A stretch of DNA of 64,000 nt. Source: Lentinus brumalis (taxonomy: Eukaryota > Basidiomycota > Agaricomycetes > Polyporales > Polyporaceae). Positions 20,770 to 31,582 of this stretch are shown piece after piece. The stretch is taken from NCBI GenBank assembly GCA_001792895.1, contig MARA01000051.1:124001-188000 (forward strand), in the 5' to 3' direction. The notes beneath the pieces are model-generated. The model was not told the origin of the DNA. It saw only the letters and a program-made list of their open reading frames with translations, and made no database searches. The position numbers and the translations under genes are program-made. Position 1 is the first letter of the stretch. The number at the start of each line of letters is the position of its first letter.

Positions 20770-23736
20770 TTATTGTGCCGCGAGGCTGACCTTCAGATAC
20801 ATCTCTGGCCTAACGCTTCCTTTGGTCGACGCGGGGAAGGAGATCCCCGCGAAGTTCCAGATGATAGGAGTATCTGAGCGTTCAAACTTGAAGGCGGATA
20901 TCAACGTGGATAGAACGACCTCTGATAGAACGAGAAGGTGTCAGTGGAGCGCAACAGGAGCGCCGTGTGCGACTCACTCATCTCCAACTGAGAGAACTTG
21001 AAGCCGCTGCAACACGATAGATGAGCCGCTAAGACACGAGGGAATGATAACAGGATGAGCGTACATGCACGAGTGGCCGCCGCTTATAAATGTCATCCTG
21101 CCAAGGCGGTCGGTGAGGGCCGAGCGATAGAGTTTCATGCCACTCACAAGTTCGCGTATATTCCCGGGATACGCGCCTCCTCGACGGCCGGGGGCAAGGG
21201 CTTGAGCCATCTCTCCGGCTTCCATTCTAGAGCGTCCTCGCCCCACAGCGCCTTGTTCGTGTTGCACGCCCTGAGATTCAGCAACACGAACGTTCCCTTT
21301 GGAATCGCAACTTCCTTGATGACCGTGCCGTCCACGCCTCGCACAGGCTCGGAGAAAGGCAGCACGGTGTCTCGCCTCGCTCTACGAGATTACGAAACGC
21401 ATCAGTAATGGACAGGTGATCAACCTCCGGACGCTTACTGTCTCCTTGAGAGGGTCACCGGAGCATAGCTGTAGAGTACAAAATGGCAGTCAGATGAGCG
21501 TTCGGAAGCGACATATTTCACCTGACTTACAGTCGCAGTGTCTCCCGGCAAACGGCGTCGAGGTAGGGAAGAGCCATCAGCTCGTCGAACGGGATCTGCG
21601 CTCCGTATTGCTCCTCAGCCTGGTGCACCTCGTTACGCAACTTCGTTTGCACATCCGGGTGCTCCGAAAGCAGCTGTAAGACACGGGAGAGGGCGTTCGA
21701 CGTCGTGTCTACTCCAGCGAGCATGAATGTGCTGGATGTGAAATCCACGGATCATGAGATGCCTGCGGAAATGGGGCGCAAATGTAAGGTACGCACGACA
21801 TTTGCGCAAGGAGCTCGTCATCAGGAAGCTTGTCCTCTTCGTCTGCGAGAAGATTCTCCTTAACTGTGGGGTTCATGGACACAATGAGCTCGTATGGTGC
21901 AAGTATAGTGAGTGGCAAACTTACGAAGTATGCTCATGATATCCTTTCCTTCGCCCACGGTGTGCAGCAGCTCCTGATCGCCCCGCTCGATCGCCGACTT
22001 CTTCGCGAGGAAGATCTCCTGCGACTTTGTGTGCACGATATCGGAGTTGGTCTTGATTTGCTGTATCTTCTTGCTGGGCACCATGTCGAGAAGCATGCGT
22101 CGGAACCATGCCGGGCCCAGATAGCGCAGATACGGCACGATGAACCCGATGGGTCTCGTCTTCGCGACGGCAGGCCTTCGGGACAGTCATCAGCTGCAGA
22201 CCGTGAAAGCTTTGACAGCCTCGGCATACTCGTCGCGTGTATCCGCAATCAGAGGGTCAAAGGAGTAACCCAGGCCGCCCTGACCGACGAGCTCGAGGGC
22301 AGCCCGGCCCATCCACCCGAGGATATCGAGCTCCTTCGGGCCATCCTTGACGCGAGCCTCGATTGCGACCCGGAGCTGGAATACAGAAGCTGCGAGCGAC
22401 TCGTATGAGATGAGCTAGCGAGACGCATACCCTGTCGGAGATCTCGTGGAAGATAGGAGTCAGGTTCCGCATGTGTGCGCCCGAGAAGACCGGGTTGAGC
22501 ATCTTGCGCTGCTTCTTGTGCGGCTCGCCATATGTCGAGAAAAGACCTGGTCCAACGAGCAACTTGGTTCCGCTGAGAGTCCCCGTGAGTGAATCAGGAC
22601 GCAGGACTCCGGCTGGGCCACATACGCGATCGCCTGCGCACCACGATAGTACGACTCCTGATCCTTAACGAATACGGTGTGCAGAGCCTTGAGCCGTCCA
22701 CAATCGACTTCGCAAAAACCCCGCCAAAATAGGCCGGACTTCTTGCAAAAACGCCAAAACAGCTGTACAAACACTGCAAGGGCACGGATCGGCGTCGTTT
22801 TCGGTACATAGGCACTACTATGTAGTAGCTCCCGAATGCAAACTGTCGCAGACCGAACGAATGCCGTAGTCGTCGCGGAGAACGTGTGCGCGTGCAGCGG
22901 GGCGGGAGCGCGTGGCTGTGCAAATCCCGCCGCCGAAGCGCGCCGCGCCCCACGCGGCAGGCGGAATACCCCACATCCTTGCGTCGTATGCTCTCCAAAA
23001 TTGACAGGGACATCTGTGAGTACTGGATATACCTGCGTGCGAGGCTTCAGAAACATTGAAGCCGTTGGTGTGGCTACAGAGCCTACACGGTAGATGGTGG
23101 TGGTGAACGTGGCTGTGCACGCGATCCCGCCCGGGCGCTTCGAGGGGCGGCACGCGCACGACGAACAGCACAGCAACGCGCCGTCGTACGGACTTCAAAG
23201 TTTGCAGAGTAGTTTATATTCTAAGTGAGTATGCGAGTGCCAATTTACAGAGTGAACGGACATGTACTTGTTGCCACAGGGTCTGCACAACCGAAGTTGC
23301 AACTCTCCTCGGCCTATTTAGGCGGGCTTTTTGCAAAGTCGATTGTGTAGTCTCCGAGCCTTCGTGTCGTACAGGTGCAGCCACTTCGACTGGAGTGCGG
23401 GGTCAGAGTTGCGAGCGGGGTCTGATCGATAGAACACATACTCCGAAGAAGCCGTGAACTCGCGCCACCGGCCCGTATGTGTCGCAGAGGTCTCTCAGGA
23501 AGTTCCAACTGTCGTAGTTGAACAGTTGCACGATGTTACCTGCAAGATTGACGCGGTCAGTAGTGTGCCAGGCCGTGGCGCAAGAAAGGTGAAGCGCGCC
23601 GCGTACCTGCCCATATTGAACCCGAGGGTGGACCGGGGATGTTGTCGAGAGGAGAGCGTACGAGGTAGTCTCGGACGAGCCACCAGACCAGATATGACAC
23701 AGTCGTGGCCGCAGCGAGAGCAGCTACAGAGACCAT
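20770..23736 (-). pseudogene. cytochrome P450, copy 2, interrupted by a transposon
   Basis: Paralog of the P450 at 14744-17131. ATG 23736 opens the anchor MVSVAALAAATTVSYLVWWL and the hinge LDNIPGPPSGSIW. NIVQLFNYDSWNFLRDL and YGPVARVHGFFG follow, then SKWLHLYDTKA, where the reading is cut by a 665-bp insertion. It resumes LHTVFVKDQESYYRG and continues with KKQRKMLNPVFSGAHMRNL, the I-helix [10 protein letters not shown] (near 21700), ETLRL, PERW and the haem loop TFISGGHSCIGFKFSQLEM (His replaces the usual Arg two residues before Cys). A final exon contains KVVLSTLISAFKFERS and ends at 20770. Without the insertion the frame is continuous across the site. With it, several stops intervene and no splice sites fit the borders, so the copy is probably inactive. 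Confidence 0.82.
22691..23355. mobile_element. 665-bp non-autonomous DNA transposon inside P450 copy 2
   Basis: The borders carry inverted repeats of about 40 bp that are strongest over CACAATCGACTT-(T/C)-GCAAAAA and CCCGCC-(A/T)-AAATAGGCCG (22700-22736 against 23310-23347). A direct GAGCCTT repeat flanks the element at 22684-22690 and 23356-23362, a 7-bp target-site duplication. Removing the element and one repeat restores the P450 reading TKALHTVFVKD. No transposase is encoded, so it depends on an element elsewhere. A 7 to 9 bp duplication fits the hAT or Mutator groups; the group cannot be fixed from this alone. Confidence 0.85.
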
Positions 23737-23793
23737 GTGTGAAGTGAGCGTAGCAAACCAAATTGCGGATGCAAGGACCCAACTGTCTCGCCC

Positions 23794-23801
23794 TTATATA
23801 T
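23794..23801 (-). promoter_or_regulatory. TATA box for P450 copy 2
   Basis: The minus strand reads ATATATAA about 60 bp upstream of ATG 23736. Confidence 0.6.
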
Positions 23802-24532
23802 GCCCGCATCGTAGGCATGAAACCGACTGCTCTCCAGCATCTCATCCCGGAACAGACCCAGCAGCCGGAAGCACCCCGGCATGCCTCCGCGTCGTCCACA
23901 AATCATCCTTATGAAGTGATGGCTCGGACCATACGGCCCGGTCACCCGACGCTGGCCGCTTTCCTTTAAACCCTGGTGAAACCCAAACACAACATCAGCG
24001 CATGAATCCTACCAAAAATACGGGCACAGACCTTTGATTGAGTACTGAGTCGGACATTCGAGGCTTCGAGCGCAGTTAGTGCTGAGATCGACGAACAAGG
24101 TGCACTTAGCGAGCGATTTAGCGAGACAACGCGAACATGAACACGGGAACATTGTGGCTTGTAAGGTGATACTATAGTGTAAAAGCATAACTGAAGGCAA
24201 GTCCAAGAACAGATCTCAAGCGTCATTTTGGAATGGGGTCTTCTTGACGGTTGTGTGTAAGTCGCCCGAGTCGGAGCTACCGGGCGTAGGAGCATCGAAA
24301 CTCCTTGCCCATGTGGATGATGCCTGGTATGAACTGTACGACTCCGTCAACCGATACGTTATCCAGAGCTCGCAGAGCGTCGGCCACAGCGATAGCCCCT
24401 GCAGCAGCCCATGCTGTCATATTGATATATCACTGGTCTCTAACTGGTGACCACCCTCGATGTATTACGCTCTGCAGTAAGAGAGCGCAGGCTAGTTATA
24501 TCATGATGTATCTACCGACCTCTGTGGTTATA
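23802..24532. other. no gene; short relic at about 24236-24420
   Basis: The minus strand at 24236-24420 reads VADALRALDNVSVDG and then, in another frame, PTPGSSDSGDLH. Both match a better open fragment at 38566-38787. No intact gene here. Confidence 0.4.
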
Positions 24533-24808
24533 CTGTACCATTTCGAATTGTTCGACCAGTCACGCATAACAGGCCCCCAAATTGGTCGGAATTTGGGCGC
24601 CTGTCACGCGTCACCAGGAGGCCGGTCGAAACCACCTGCCTGGCGCTAAGAGATCCCGGGGCGGCGCGCTGTCGCGCGCCCCAATTGTGGCTAATTTTGG
24701 TCGAAATTTCGTCCAATGTCACGGTCACCGGCCACTTGGTCGAATATGTTCGACGAAATCGGCCTGTCACGCGTCACAGGGCTGGTCGAACAATTCGAAA
24801 TGGTACAG
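24533..24808. mobile_element. 276-bp MITE with 27-bp perfect inverted repeats and TA duplication
   Basis: 24533-24559 and 24782-24808 are exact reverse complements beginning CTGTACCATTTCG. The element is flanked on both sides by TA (24531-24532 and 24809-24810), the target duplication of Tc1/mariner-type elements. Internal CCTGTCACGCGTCAC occurs twice. No coding capacity. Confidence 0.88.
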
Positions 24809-25845
24809 TACCACGGCGGGTGTCGCCTCCTTCCCCTTTCAGCGCACCTGCCGCCCCCACGCCCGCCCCTTCCCTTTGCGGATACGCTTAGTTGGGAGGG
24901 TGCAGTCCGCCAGCCAGCGGGGTTTGAACGCGAAATTAGTACTGGATAAACAGCGGGTCAATCGTCCAGTGGATAATAATCTGCGTACTCGGCTGATAGG
25001 TTGCTTGTCCATGTTTGCTTAGTGGCTGGCTTATATACCTCTCGGCGCCACTGTCCTCCAGCTTTGCCACTGCCCCCTTCCCCTGCTCGCCCACCCCCCT
25101 TCCCTGGCTTCCCCTCACCGCGCCGCTGCTCACCATCCCGCACACTGCTCACCGTTCTTGTATCGTCCTCGCTGTCCTTCTCACGCCTCGACCGATCTCG
25201 CGCACTGCTCACCGTTCCTGTACCGCCCTTGCTGTCCTCCTCACGCCTCGACCGACCCCGCGCACTCGCTGGCAGGCTCCCCACCTGTCCTGCCCACTCG
25301 AGACCACTGTCCCTCGCAGGTACGTCTCTCACACCCACGCACGCTGTCCATACCTGATGCAGCCCTCCATTCTGCCTACCGCGCGCGACAGCGTACACAC
25401 CTGACTGCCCCGTCCGTTTGGCGGGTGGCTGATGGACTCGCTCGGTGAGCACTCTGGCGGTATGTCTGCAATGTCATGTCTGCAATGTAACTAACGGCGC
25501 ACGCAGGTTTGTGCCAGCGATAGGCTGCTTGGGCAGAGCACAGTATATTTGGGTCTAGTTGTCAGTATACGTGTACATCATATGTCCCGTCCCCTCCCTA
25601 TCGCCTCTGCTGTCCTGTTGTACATATCCTTTAAGGTGTATGATTATATCCTGTAGTTTCTACAATAGTCGGTCTCTCCACGTCGTCTCGAAGCATGTCA
25701 TATGTCAAGAAATCTATTATTCGCATTGCAACAAGAACGCACAACGGTACATACACCGGCGACAAACACAACCACTTCGTGAGAGATCAAGACGGCACGT
25801 CAACAGAGCTTACGACGCCTCTGAGCTGAGGGCGACCACGCACAG
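24809..25845. other. no gene; CT-rich low-complexity stretch
   Basis: 25020-25300 is strongly CT-biased and contains a 60-bp direct repeat (25139-25258, about two copies of a unit starting GC(A/G)CACTGCTCACCGTTC). Long open frames here are compositional. The remainder up to 25845 has no recognisable gene. It may include the outer end of the KDZ element, but I found no terminal repeats. Confidence 0.5.
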
Positions 25846-28042
25846 TCAATTAGAGGCCTTCTTCCTCTTTGCAGCCGGCGCCTCGGGGTCTTCTGCCTCG
25901 GCCGTGATTTGCTCCTTTCGGACAGGTCTGGGCCTGGGCTTATTGCGTACCGGAATGGTCCCGTCAGCGGCTGGTCGTGCGCGCGATACTCGTCCCGTCC
26001 GAGTAGTGACGACCTCTTCTTCCGGCTGCTCGACAGAGTCGGAGACGGCAGCAGCGTCGACGGAAGGGACGGGAGCGGTGGGCGGAACAGGCGGGGGAGG
26101 GATGGTAGAGACGGGCGGCACAGCGACGGTGGGCGGCGTGAGCGGTGGCGCGGGGTGCTGAGCCAGAAGGAGGAGGTTCTCCGCGATAGCTCCAATTGGC
26201 ATGGGCAGTGCAGGCGGTTGCGCGGGCATGGCGGGCAGCGCGCCGGCGGATGGGGCCATAAGACCGTCTGATCCTTCAGAGCCTGTGGGCATAAGGGGAC
26301 CTAATCCCATGAACAACTCGTCGTATGAGAAGTTGTTCGACTGGTTCCCCAAGGAGAGGGTGGCACCGGATATATCGACACTGGGGAGGTGGTTCCCAAA
26401 GTCGACACCAGCGAGCTGGTTTTGGAAGGAGGCCCCGGTCGTATCGGTTCCGGTGAGCTGGTTCCCAAAGGGGAGCTGTGAACCGGACGTGCCGTGTGGG
26501 AAAGGAATCGGGGCGTTCCAAGAGAGCTGCACTCCGGACATGTTGAACATCGGTACCATCGCCGGACCGGCTGACATCCCGACTGACCACGTCTCTGCAC
26601 CCAAGGGATCGCCACCACCCAGCACAGTCGTGTCTGGAACAAGGGAGGCACCCTGCCCGACCTGAGAGAAGTCAGGATTCCACTCCTGCATCTCCTCCTC
26701 CTCCAGAGGCAAGGAGGGTCCCAGACCGGTGAGCTTATCGCGCTCCACCAGTATGACACTCGGCGTGGCGATGGCGTGTCCCTCCTCGGGCGTTGGCTCC
26801 CGAGAAGCCGCTCGCGTGGACGTCAGCGAGGTCTCGAGCGAAGTGGGAGGCCCTGGAGCGCTCCCTTCGGCTTCATCGGAGCGGTACAGCCCAGTCAACG
26901 TGGGCGGGAGTGCTCGCTGTTCCCGTAGATCTGCAGCTGTGGGCAAACACGTCAGTGTAACAGAAAGAGGTTGCGCTCGAGAGGACGTACGGAATATCTG
27001 TTTGGCGAACCGCACATGAGGGCGCACGAACTCTTCCCTATAGTGCGGAGTCACCTCGGCGAAGTTGTGGCCGGTGGCAGTGGTCCCGGAATGTACGCTG
27101 CGCACGGAAGCGTGAGATACCACCAGGAAGGTATAGCAGCAGCAGACTGTACCTCAGAGAACCAATTGCCCCGCCGTCCACGGGCATAGGCCCGGTCAGG
27201 ACTACCGAGTAGATGCAGCCTGAGGCCGCGGCAATGGGATCGAGAGCTCTGCGGATGTCGCGCGGCGCTGTATCGATAGCACTGAAGGCACATGAGGATG
27301 TGGGCATGGTCATGAGACGTAACCAATACTCACTGCTGGTACTGCACAGGTGTCCGGCCTTCCTCTTCGACCTTGCCCTTCTTGTATGCCAGCGCGAGGG
27401 CTCGTGTGCGTTCCTTCTCCTCGGCGTAGGCCTGAGCGACCTTCTGCTTGACGTCTTCGCTCTCCTGCTCTAAGCTCGCCTTGGTATGCTCGCGGACAAT
27501 CTTGAGGCGCTCAGGAGGTTCGATTGCAGTCACGTTTCGGACCGCTTTGAGGTTTGCGAGCTCCTCGTCGACGTTGGCCTGAACCTTCTCCTTGTAATAG
27601 AGCTTGGAGTAGATCTCTACCTCCTGCAACGAGCGTTTGCCCTTTCCCTTGGAGGCTGCCAGCGCGCTCTCGGACTTCTGGATGCTGGTCGACCTTGAGT
27701 TGTTTCGGAACCAGCTAATGAGTTGCTGAAGACGAGTGAACATGCGGGTGTGTAAGGTTACATTACACCACGCATTAGGGTTCAATCGCGAGACTGTACG
27801 TACTTTCTGCTTCGCTGCACTCGCATGCTCCTTCTTCTCCTTGTCTTCTGGAGACAACGGAAGCGGTGGCCTGACGTCGGGCCCCCAAATCTCGTCTTCG
27901 ATCGGCCACTCCTCATACCAGGCTTGGCACATCGCGAGGACCCAAGAACCAGATTCACTCTCCTTCTGTGACTGCCGGAAGGCAGGAATCCGATCGTTGA
28001 GCCACGCGGTCTGTTCGGGTTTGGTCTTACGAGGCGGGGCCA
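25846..28042 (-). CDS. KDZ-linked hypothetical protein
   Basis: I recognise the protein type (a basidiomycete protein starting MAPPRKTKPEQTAWL and often found in repeat-rich DNA) but not a function. Exon 1 (28042-27804) carries the N-terminal motif and QAWYEEWPIEDEIWG. It is spliced across 27726-27803 to QLISWFRNNSRS and a basic helical region with the charged run YAEEKERTRALALAYKKGK. A middle exon (about 27170-27310) and another (about 27000-27110, HSGTTATGHNFAEVTPHYRE) follow. The long last exon is rich in Asn, Gln, Pro and Gly and ends with a basic tail AKRKKASN, which looks like a nuclear-localisation signal. The Asn/Gly-rich portion repeats FGNQL-like units. The arrangement suggests a nuclear accessory protein of the transposon, which is inference. 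Confidence 0.7.
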
Positions 28043-28279
28043 TTGAGACACTGGCGGCCACTGCGTTGGGAGGGCGCAGAGAGGGCGATGTGGGACTACA
28101 GACGTATGATACATCGCGACGTGAGCTGAGGTGTTTGCGCGTGTCGGACGATGCCGCGAGACAGGAAGCGAGGAGGAGTAGGAGAATCAGGGAGAGAAGG
28201 AAGTTGGCATGAGGCTGAAGCCGAGCAGCCACCGCCACAGCAAGCGCCAGTGTCAATGCTTTCGGGCAACGGCTAGGTT

Positions 28280-28285
28280 TATAAG
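28280..28285 (+). promoter_or_regulatory. TATA box between divergent KDZ-linked genes
   Basis: TATAAG lies about 75 bp upstream of ATG 28359, in a 316-bp divergent promoter shared with the minus-strand gene starting at 28042. Confidence 0.5.
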
Positions 28286-28358
28286 TCAACCACCATGATC
28301 TCTCTGCCCCAGCTTCTCCTCCTCAAACGCTTCCTGCCAGCTCTCTTCGCCCGCCATC

Positions 28359-29317
28359 ATGTCTTACTCCAAGCTCCCTGTGCACCTCGACAACCTCGAC
28401 GCAATCGTTCCCCGCTTCACTGCGTCGCAGCTCGTGCGCGCGCTGCTGATCGTCATTGGGGAGGACAGCCGTGAGCGCATTGCTCACTCGTTGGTGATCT
28501 CGCCTGACGTCTGAAACTTATTGCAGAGATCAAGGCTGACGATATCGATCCTCGTCTGTTCCTGTGTGTTGGCTGCGTCAACCGTTCGGTTGCTGGTGAG
28601 TGTCACGACATACTTGATATGTCGCACGCATTCTGACAGTGGGAGCTGCAGGAGAAAGGTGTATGTCGTTCGCATGGCCCGATCCCGACGCTTCTGAGGA
28701 AGATAAGCTCATTAAGATGCTTCGACGCATTATGTTCCCCCATCGCCCTGAGTCTCCTCTTCCCACCCTCACCTGCACCTGCGCAGCTCGCGGCGCCACG
28801 AGCACCGGGGCCTCTGGCTCCTCCCGGGGTCCGGCCTCCGTGAGTGCAGAGGACACGGCCGAATACGCCATGTTTGATGAACCCAACGTCGCCCCCGTCG
28901 CCCCCATCGCCCCCGTCGCCCCCGTCGCCGACGCGCCTGCTCCCGTTGCTGCACCTGCTCCCGTTGCTGCACCTGCTCCCGTTGCTGCACCTGCTCCCGT
29001 CGCCGCGCCTGCTCCCGTCACCGCACCCGCACCCAGGCCCGTGCCGTACTTCGCCCCTCCGAGTGACGCCACGTCGTGGTACGTCGTGAGCGTGGGCCGC
29101 CTTGTTGGTGTCTTTGATAACAGGTGCGATAGTTTCTTACTGGTCTACATCGAGTATAACTAACGCCCCAATGCCACCATTCAGCGGCGTCGTCGGCGGG
29201 GCAACTGATGGGGTTCCTGGCAACTGCCGGAAGTGCTATGCCTCCCGACCCGCCGCCATGCAGGCGTTCCAGGAGCTCTGGGATATCCCCGGGTTTGTCC
29301 GTGTCGTTGACATGTAA
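28359..29317 (+). CDS. protein with viroplasmin/RNase H1 N-terminal-like domain
   Basis: Four exons (28359-28470, 28527-28595, 28640-29123, 29185-29317) give 265 residues in frame. The N-terminal part (MSYSKLPVHLDNLDAIVPRF) is followed by a short Cys-containing segment. An Ala-Pro-Val repeat region is encoded by an 18-bp minisatellite. At the C-terminus WYVVSVGRLVGVFDNSGVV and CYASRPAAMQAFQELWD match the viroplasmin-like fold of the RNase H1 N-terminal hybrid-binding domain (the WYVV-GR-GVF and A-QAF pattern). That domain class binds RNA-DNA or double-stranded nucleic acid. No RNase H catalytic domain is present. It lies between the divergent KDZ-linked gene and a small basic gene, so it is probably an accessory protein of the transposon. 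Confidence 0.7.
28933..29026. repeat. 18-bp coding minisatellite
   Basis: About five copies of GC(A/G)CCTGCTCCCGT(T/C)GC(T/C), encoding repeated Ala-Pro-Ala-Pro-Val-Ala. The central copies are identical, which suggests recent expansion. Confidence 0.85.
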
Positions 29318-29656
29318 GCGCGCCTCAGGCCGTGTTTCGCCTCCTGTTCTACTCATGTACTTCCATCCTCCGTTCTTGCTCCCCTGCTTGGTCGTCCCTA
29401 TCTTGCTACTTCATCTCATAAATGCCGGTATGCGTCATAGTTCCTGTACTCTTTTACCTGTATGTAGAAAAGCCCAGACATCCCCTGTTCTTGCCACGTG
29501 TCATATTGCTCGTTCCTGTGCGCCTCGCTCATTACTCACACCACGCTCTTTACATTCTTAATATAACACTTACTAATCGTAACTCGGGCGCCGCCCGCGC
29601 GTGTCTATTAAGCATTGTCATAAGCGCTAGCCTCTGCTCTCGACCTCCCTCTCGCC

Positions 29657-30405
29657 ATGGGACGCCGCCCGAAGTACCTCACTGCAGAAGCGCGTCAGGC
29701 AGCCGCTAGGGAACATTCTCGGCGTTACGCACAATCAGAACGGTTAGTAGAGGACGCAGCATGTTGATCTCTCTATGAATACTGAGCAATGGTACCTATA
29801 GCGGCAAGACTGCTCGCGCGGCACGCAATGCGCAAGCGTGTACCCAACGCCGCGAGTTCAACAATCGGGTACTTGGGTTGCACATGCCCGAGGGTATGTC
29901 ATGCTATGCCCGACCCCTGCTACGAGCTTCCTTTGCATTCGAGCCCGATCCCGAGCTCTCCCTTGGTCTCTGGGCGGAGCCATATGCGTTCATCCTCCCG
30001 GGCACAAGCATACGGCCTTCGCTCGATTCAGGGGATGGTGTCTGGGCCTCCCCTGAGGCTCGGTTGAGCATCTATCACTACTGTCGCATCATGGACGAGG
30101 GGCCGGCACGCGCGGAGGGGTGGAGGAGCGATGATTTGGATCTGGCTGCCGTTGAGGCTCAGATAAAGGATGAGATCGTTGCCCGGCGGGACGCCTGGGT
30201 TGCCGCGAGGGATGGTGGTGTGGGAAGTGCGGACGCCTACGCGCTCGAGGTGTATCTGCACTGGGGAGCACGGATCATCGCGATGCTGGGAGACGAATGG
30301 GAGCTTCGGAAGCATGGGGTGGAGGCATATGTTGCGGCGCGCTCTCAGCGGCGATTGCCCTGGCAGATCATGCGTGTGTCCATGTTTGCTATGTTGAATA
30401 AGTGA
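29657..30405 (+). CDS. small basic-N-terminus protein, KDZ-linked
   Basis: Two exons (29657-29742 and 29802-30405) give 229 residues. The N-terminus MGRRPKYLTAEARQAAAREH continues as a strongly basic helix with further Arg/Lys (SERGKTARAARNAQ). Such a start is found in many short basidiomycete proteins near transposons and looks like a DNA-binding basic region without a leucine zipper. The rest is acidic and aromatic (for example EPYAFILPGTSIR, AYALEVYLHWGARI) and is not recognised. It lies 340 bp downstream of the viroplasmin-like gene on the same strand. Confidence 0.65.
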
Positions 30406-31582
30406 GCTCAAGGGTTGTATTCTGTTGTACATCAGATTCTGTAAACCGCCGTTATAACCGCCGTCGGATGCGTGACATGCGAGACCATCAGTGCGACCTG
30501 GGATTTACTCGAGGTCACACATGGACTGCAAATTGTTGTCGTAGCAGTAAACAAACCCTGAGATACTGGGTTGACTAGGGCACCAAATTGTAATTATTGT
30601 CTGCGGAGGGCAAGAGATTGTCATGAACGATGCTCATGTACACAGGAAATCCTAGGCATACATACAGTGGTTCTGAGCCCGTTCGTACATGTCCACTGCA
30701 ATATATGCACATGCATACCAAGAATTGCAACTTGGATGCCGGAGCTTAGGTGATTCCATCGGCGATGTTTGCGAAGCCGTATGCGCTCTTGTTCTTCCAC
30801 CAAATGTTTGTTCAACGTATGTTTCGCCATAAGCTTCAGACTTATCCTCACGCTGATTGGTCGGCGGATGTTACCGAGGTCCGGGCGCTCGTTCCTGATC
30901 TCAGTTTGGCCAGCTCACCACCATGTTGTCCCGAACCACCGCCTGCCATTCTCCCTTTGTACGCCACCCCGTCGACGCAGCTCAGAGACTGTACTTGTGC
31001 AAGCTCTGGCATCCAGTGAGTGTCTTCTCCCCTCCGTTGGCCATGGTTCTCACATGTGCAGATGCCAGCATTGCTCGACGCACACTCAAAACCCTGCAAG
31101 GCCGGCCAATGTACGTTGTTATGTTTCAAACATGTCGTCGCTACGTTCCGACCAAGTCCTTGTAAGAATGCGGCCGAAGGAGTAGTCATACGCACCTCAA
31201 TTTGTCTGCGCCGACCTGCCCGAGGGCCCTCCGCGCCCTCCACGGACTTCAAGGTGTGTCCCGCCAGGTTGCAGACTCATCATTATAGTGTCTCATTATC
31301 CCTCTTGCCTCCGCAGATCAATTCTTGTCCCGCCGAGCACCACGGAAGTACGCCCGCCGTGAGCAAGCGCGCTGGATATGGCATGGTGAGTCCCTCAGTG
31401 CCCGTCTGCCGTGTGAGCCGTGCACGAAAATTTACGGTGGATCTGGTCACCTAGGATGCATGCTACCATACAAAGGTTCATTGCGTTCGAGTCCGCGGGT
31501 GGATCAGACATCTTTCGAGGGGAGACGCCGAGCCTCTGGGCCGCGCAGCTCCTGCCCCGCTCCCTCTTCAACCCAGACCACC
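30406..31582. other. no confident gene; exon-like pieces at 30750-31450
   Basis: Plus-strand pieces look coding and end at plausible donors: one from 30765 (MFAKPYALLFFHQMF) to about 31018, and one near 31230-31390 (LRALHGLQ joined to DQFLSRRAPRKYARREQARW). I could not connect them in one frame. They may be a degraded accessory gene of the KDZ element or a small gene I could not splice. Confidence 0.4.

Noticed and set aside
22700..23340. The sequence inside P450 copy 2 as a large intron
   Set aside because: No GT-AG pair fits its borders, while inverted repeats plus a 7-bp flanking direct repeat fit a transposon.
25001..25450. Pro/Ser/Leu-rich open frames
   Set aside because: CT-rich DNA with a 60-bp direct repeat gives open frames in several registers; no motif or splice evidence.
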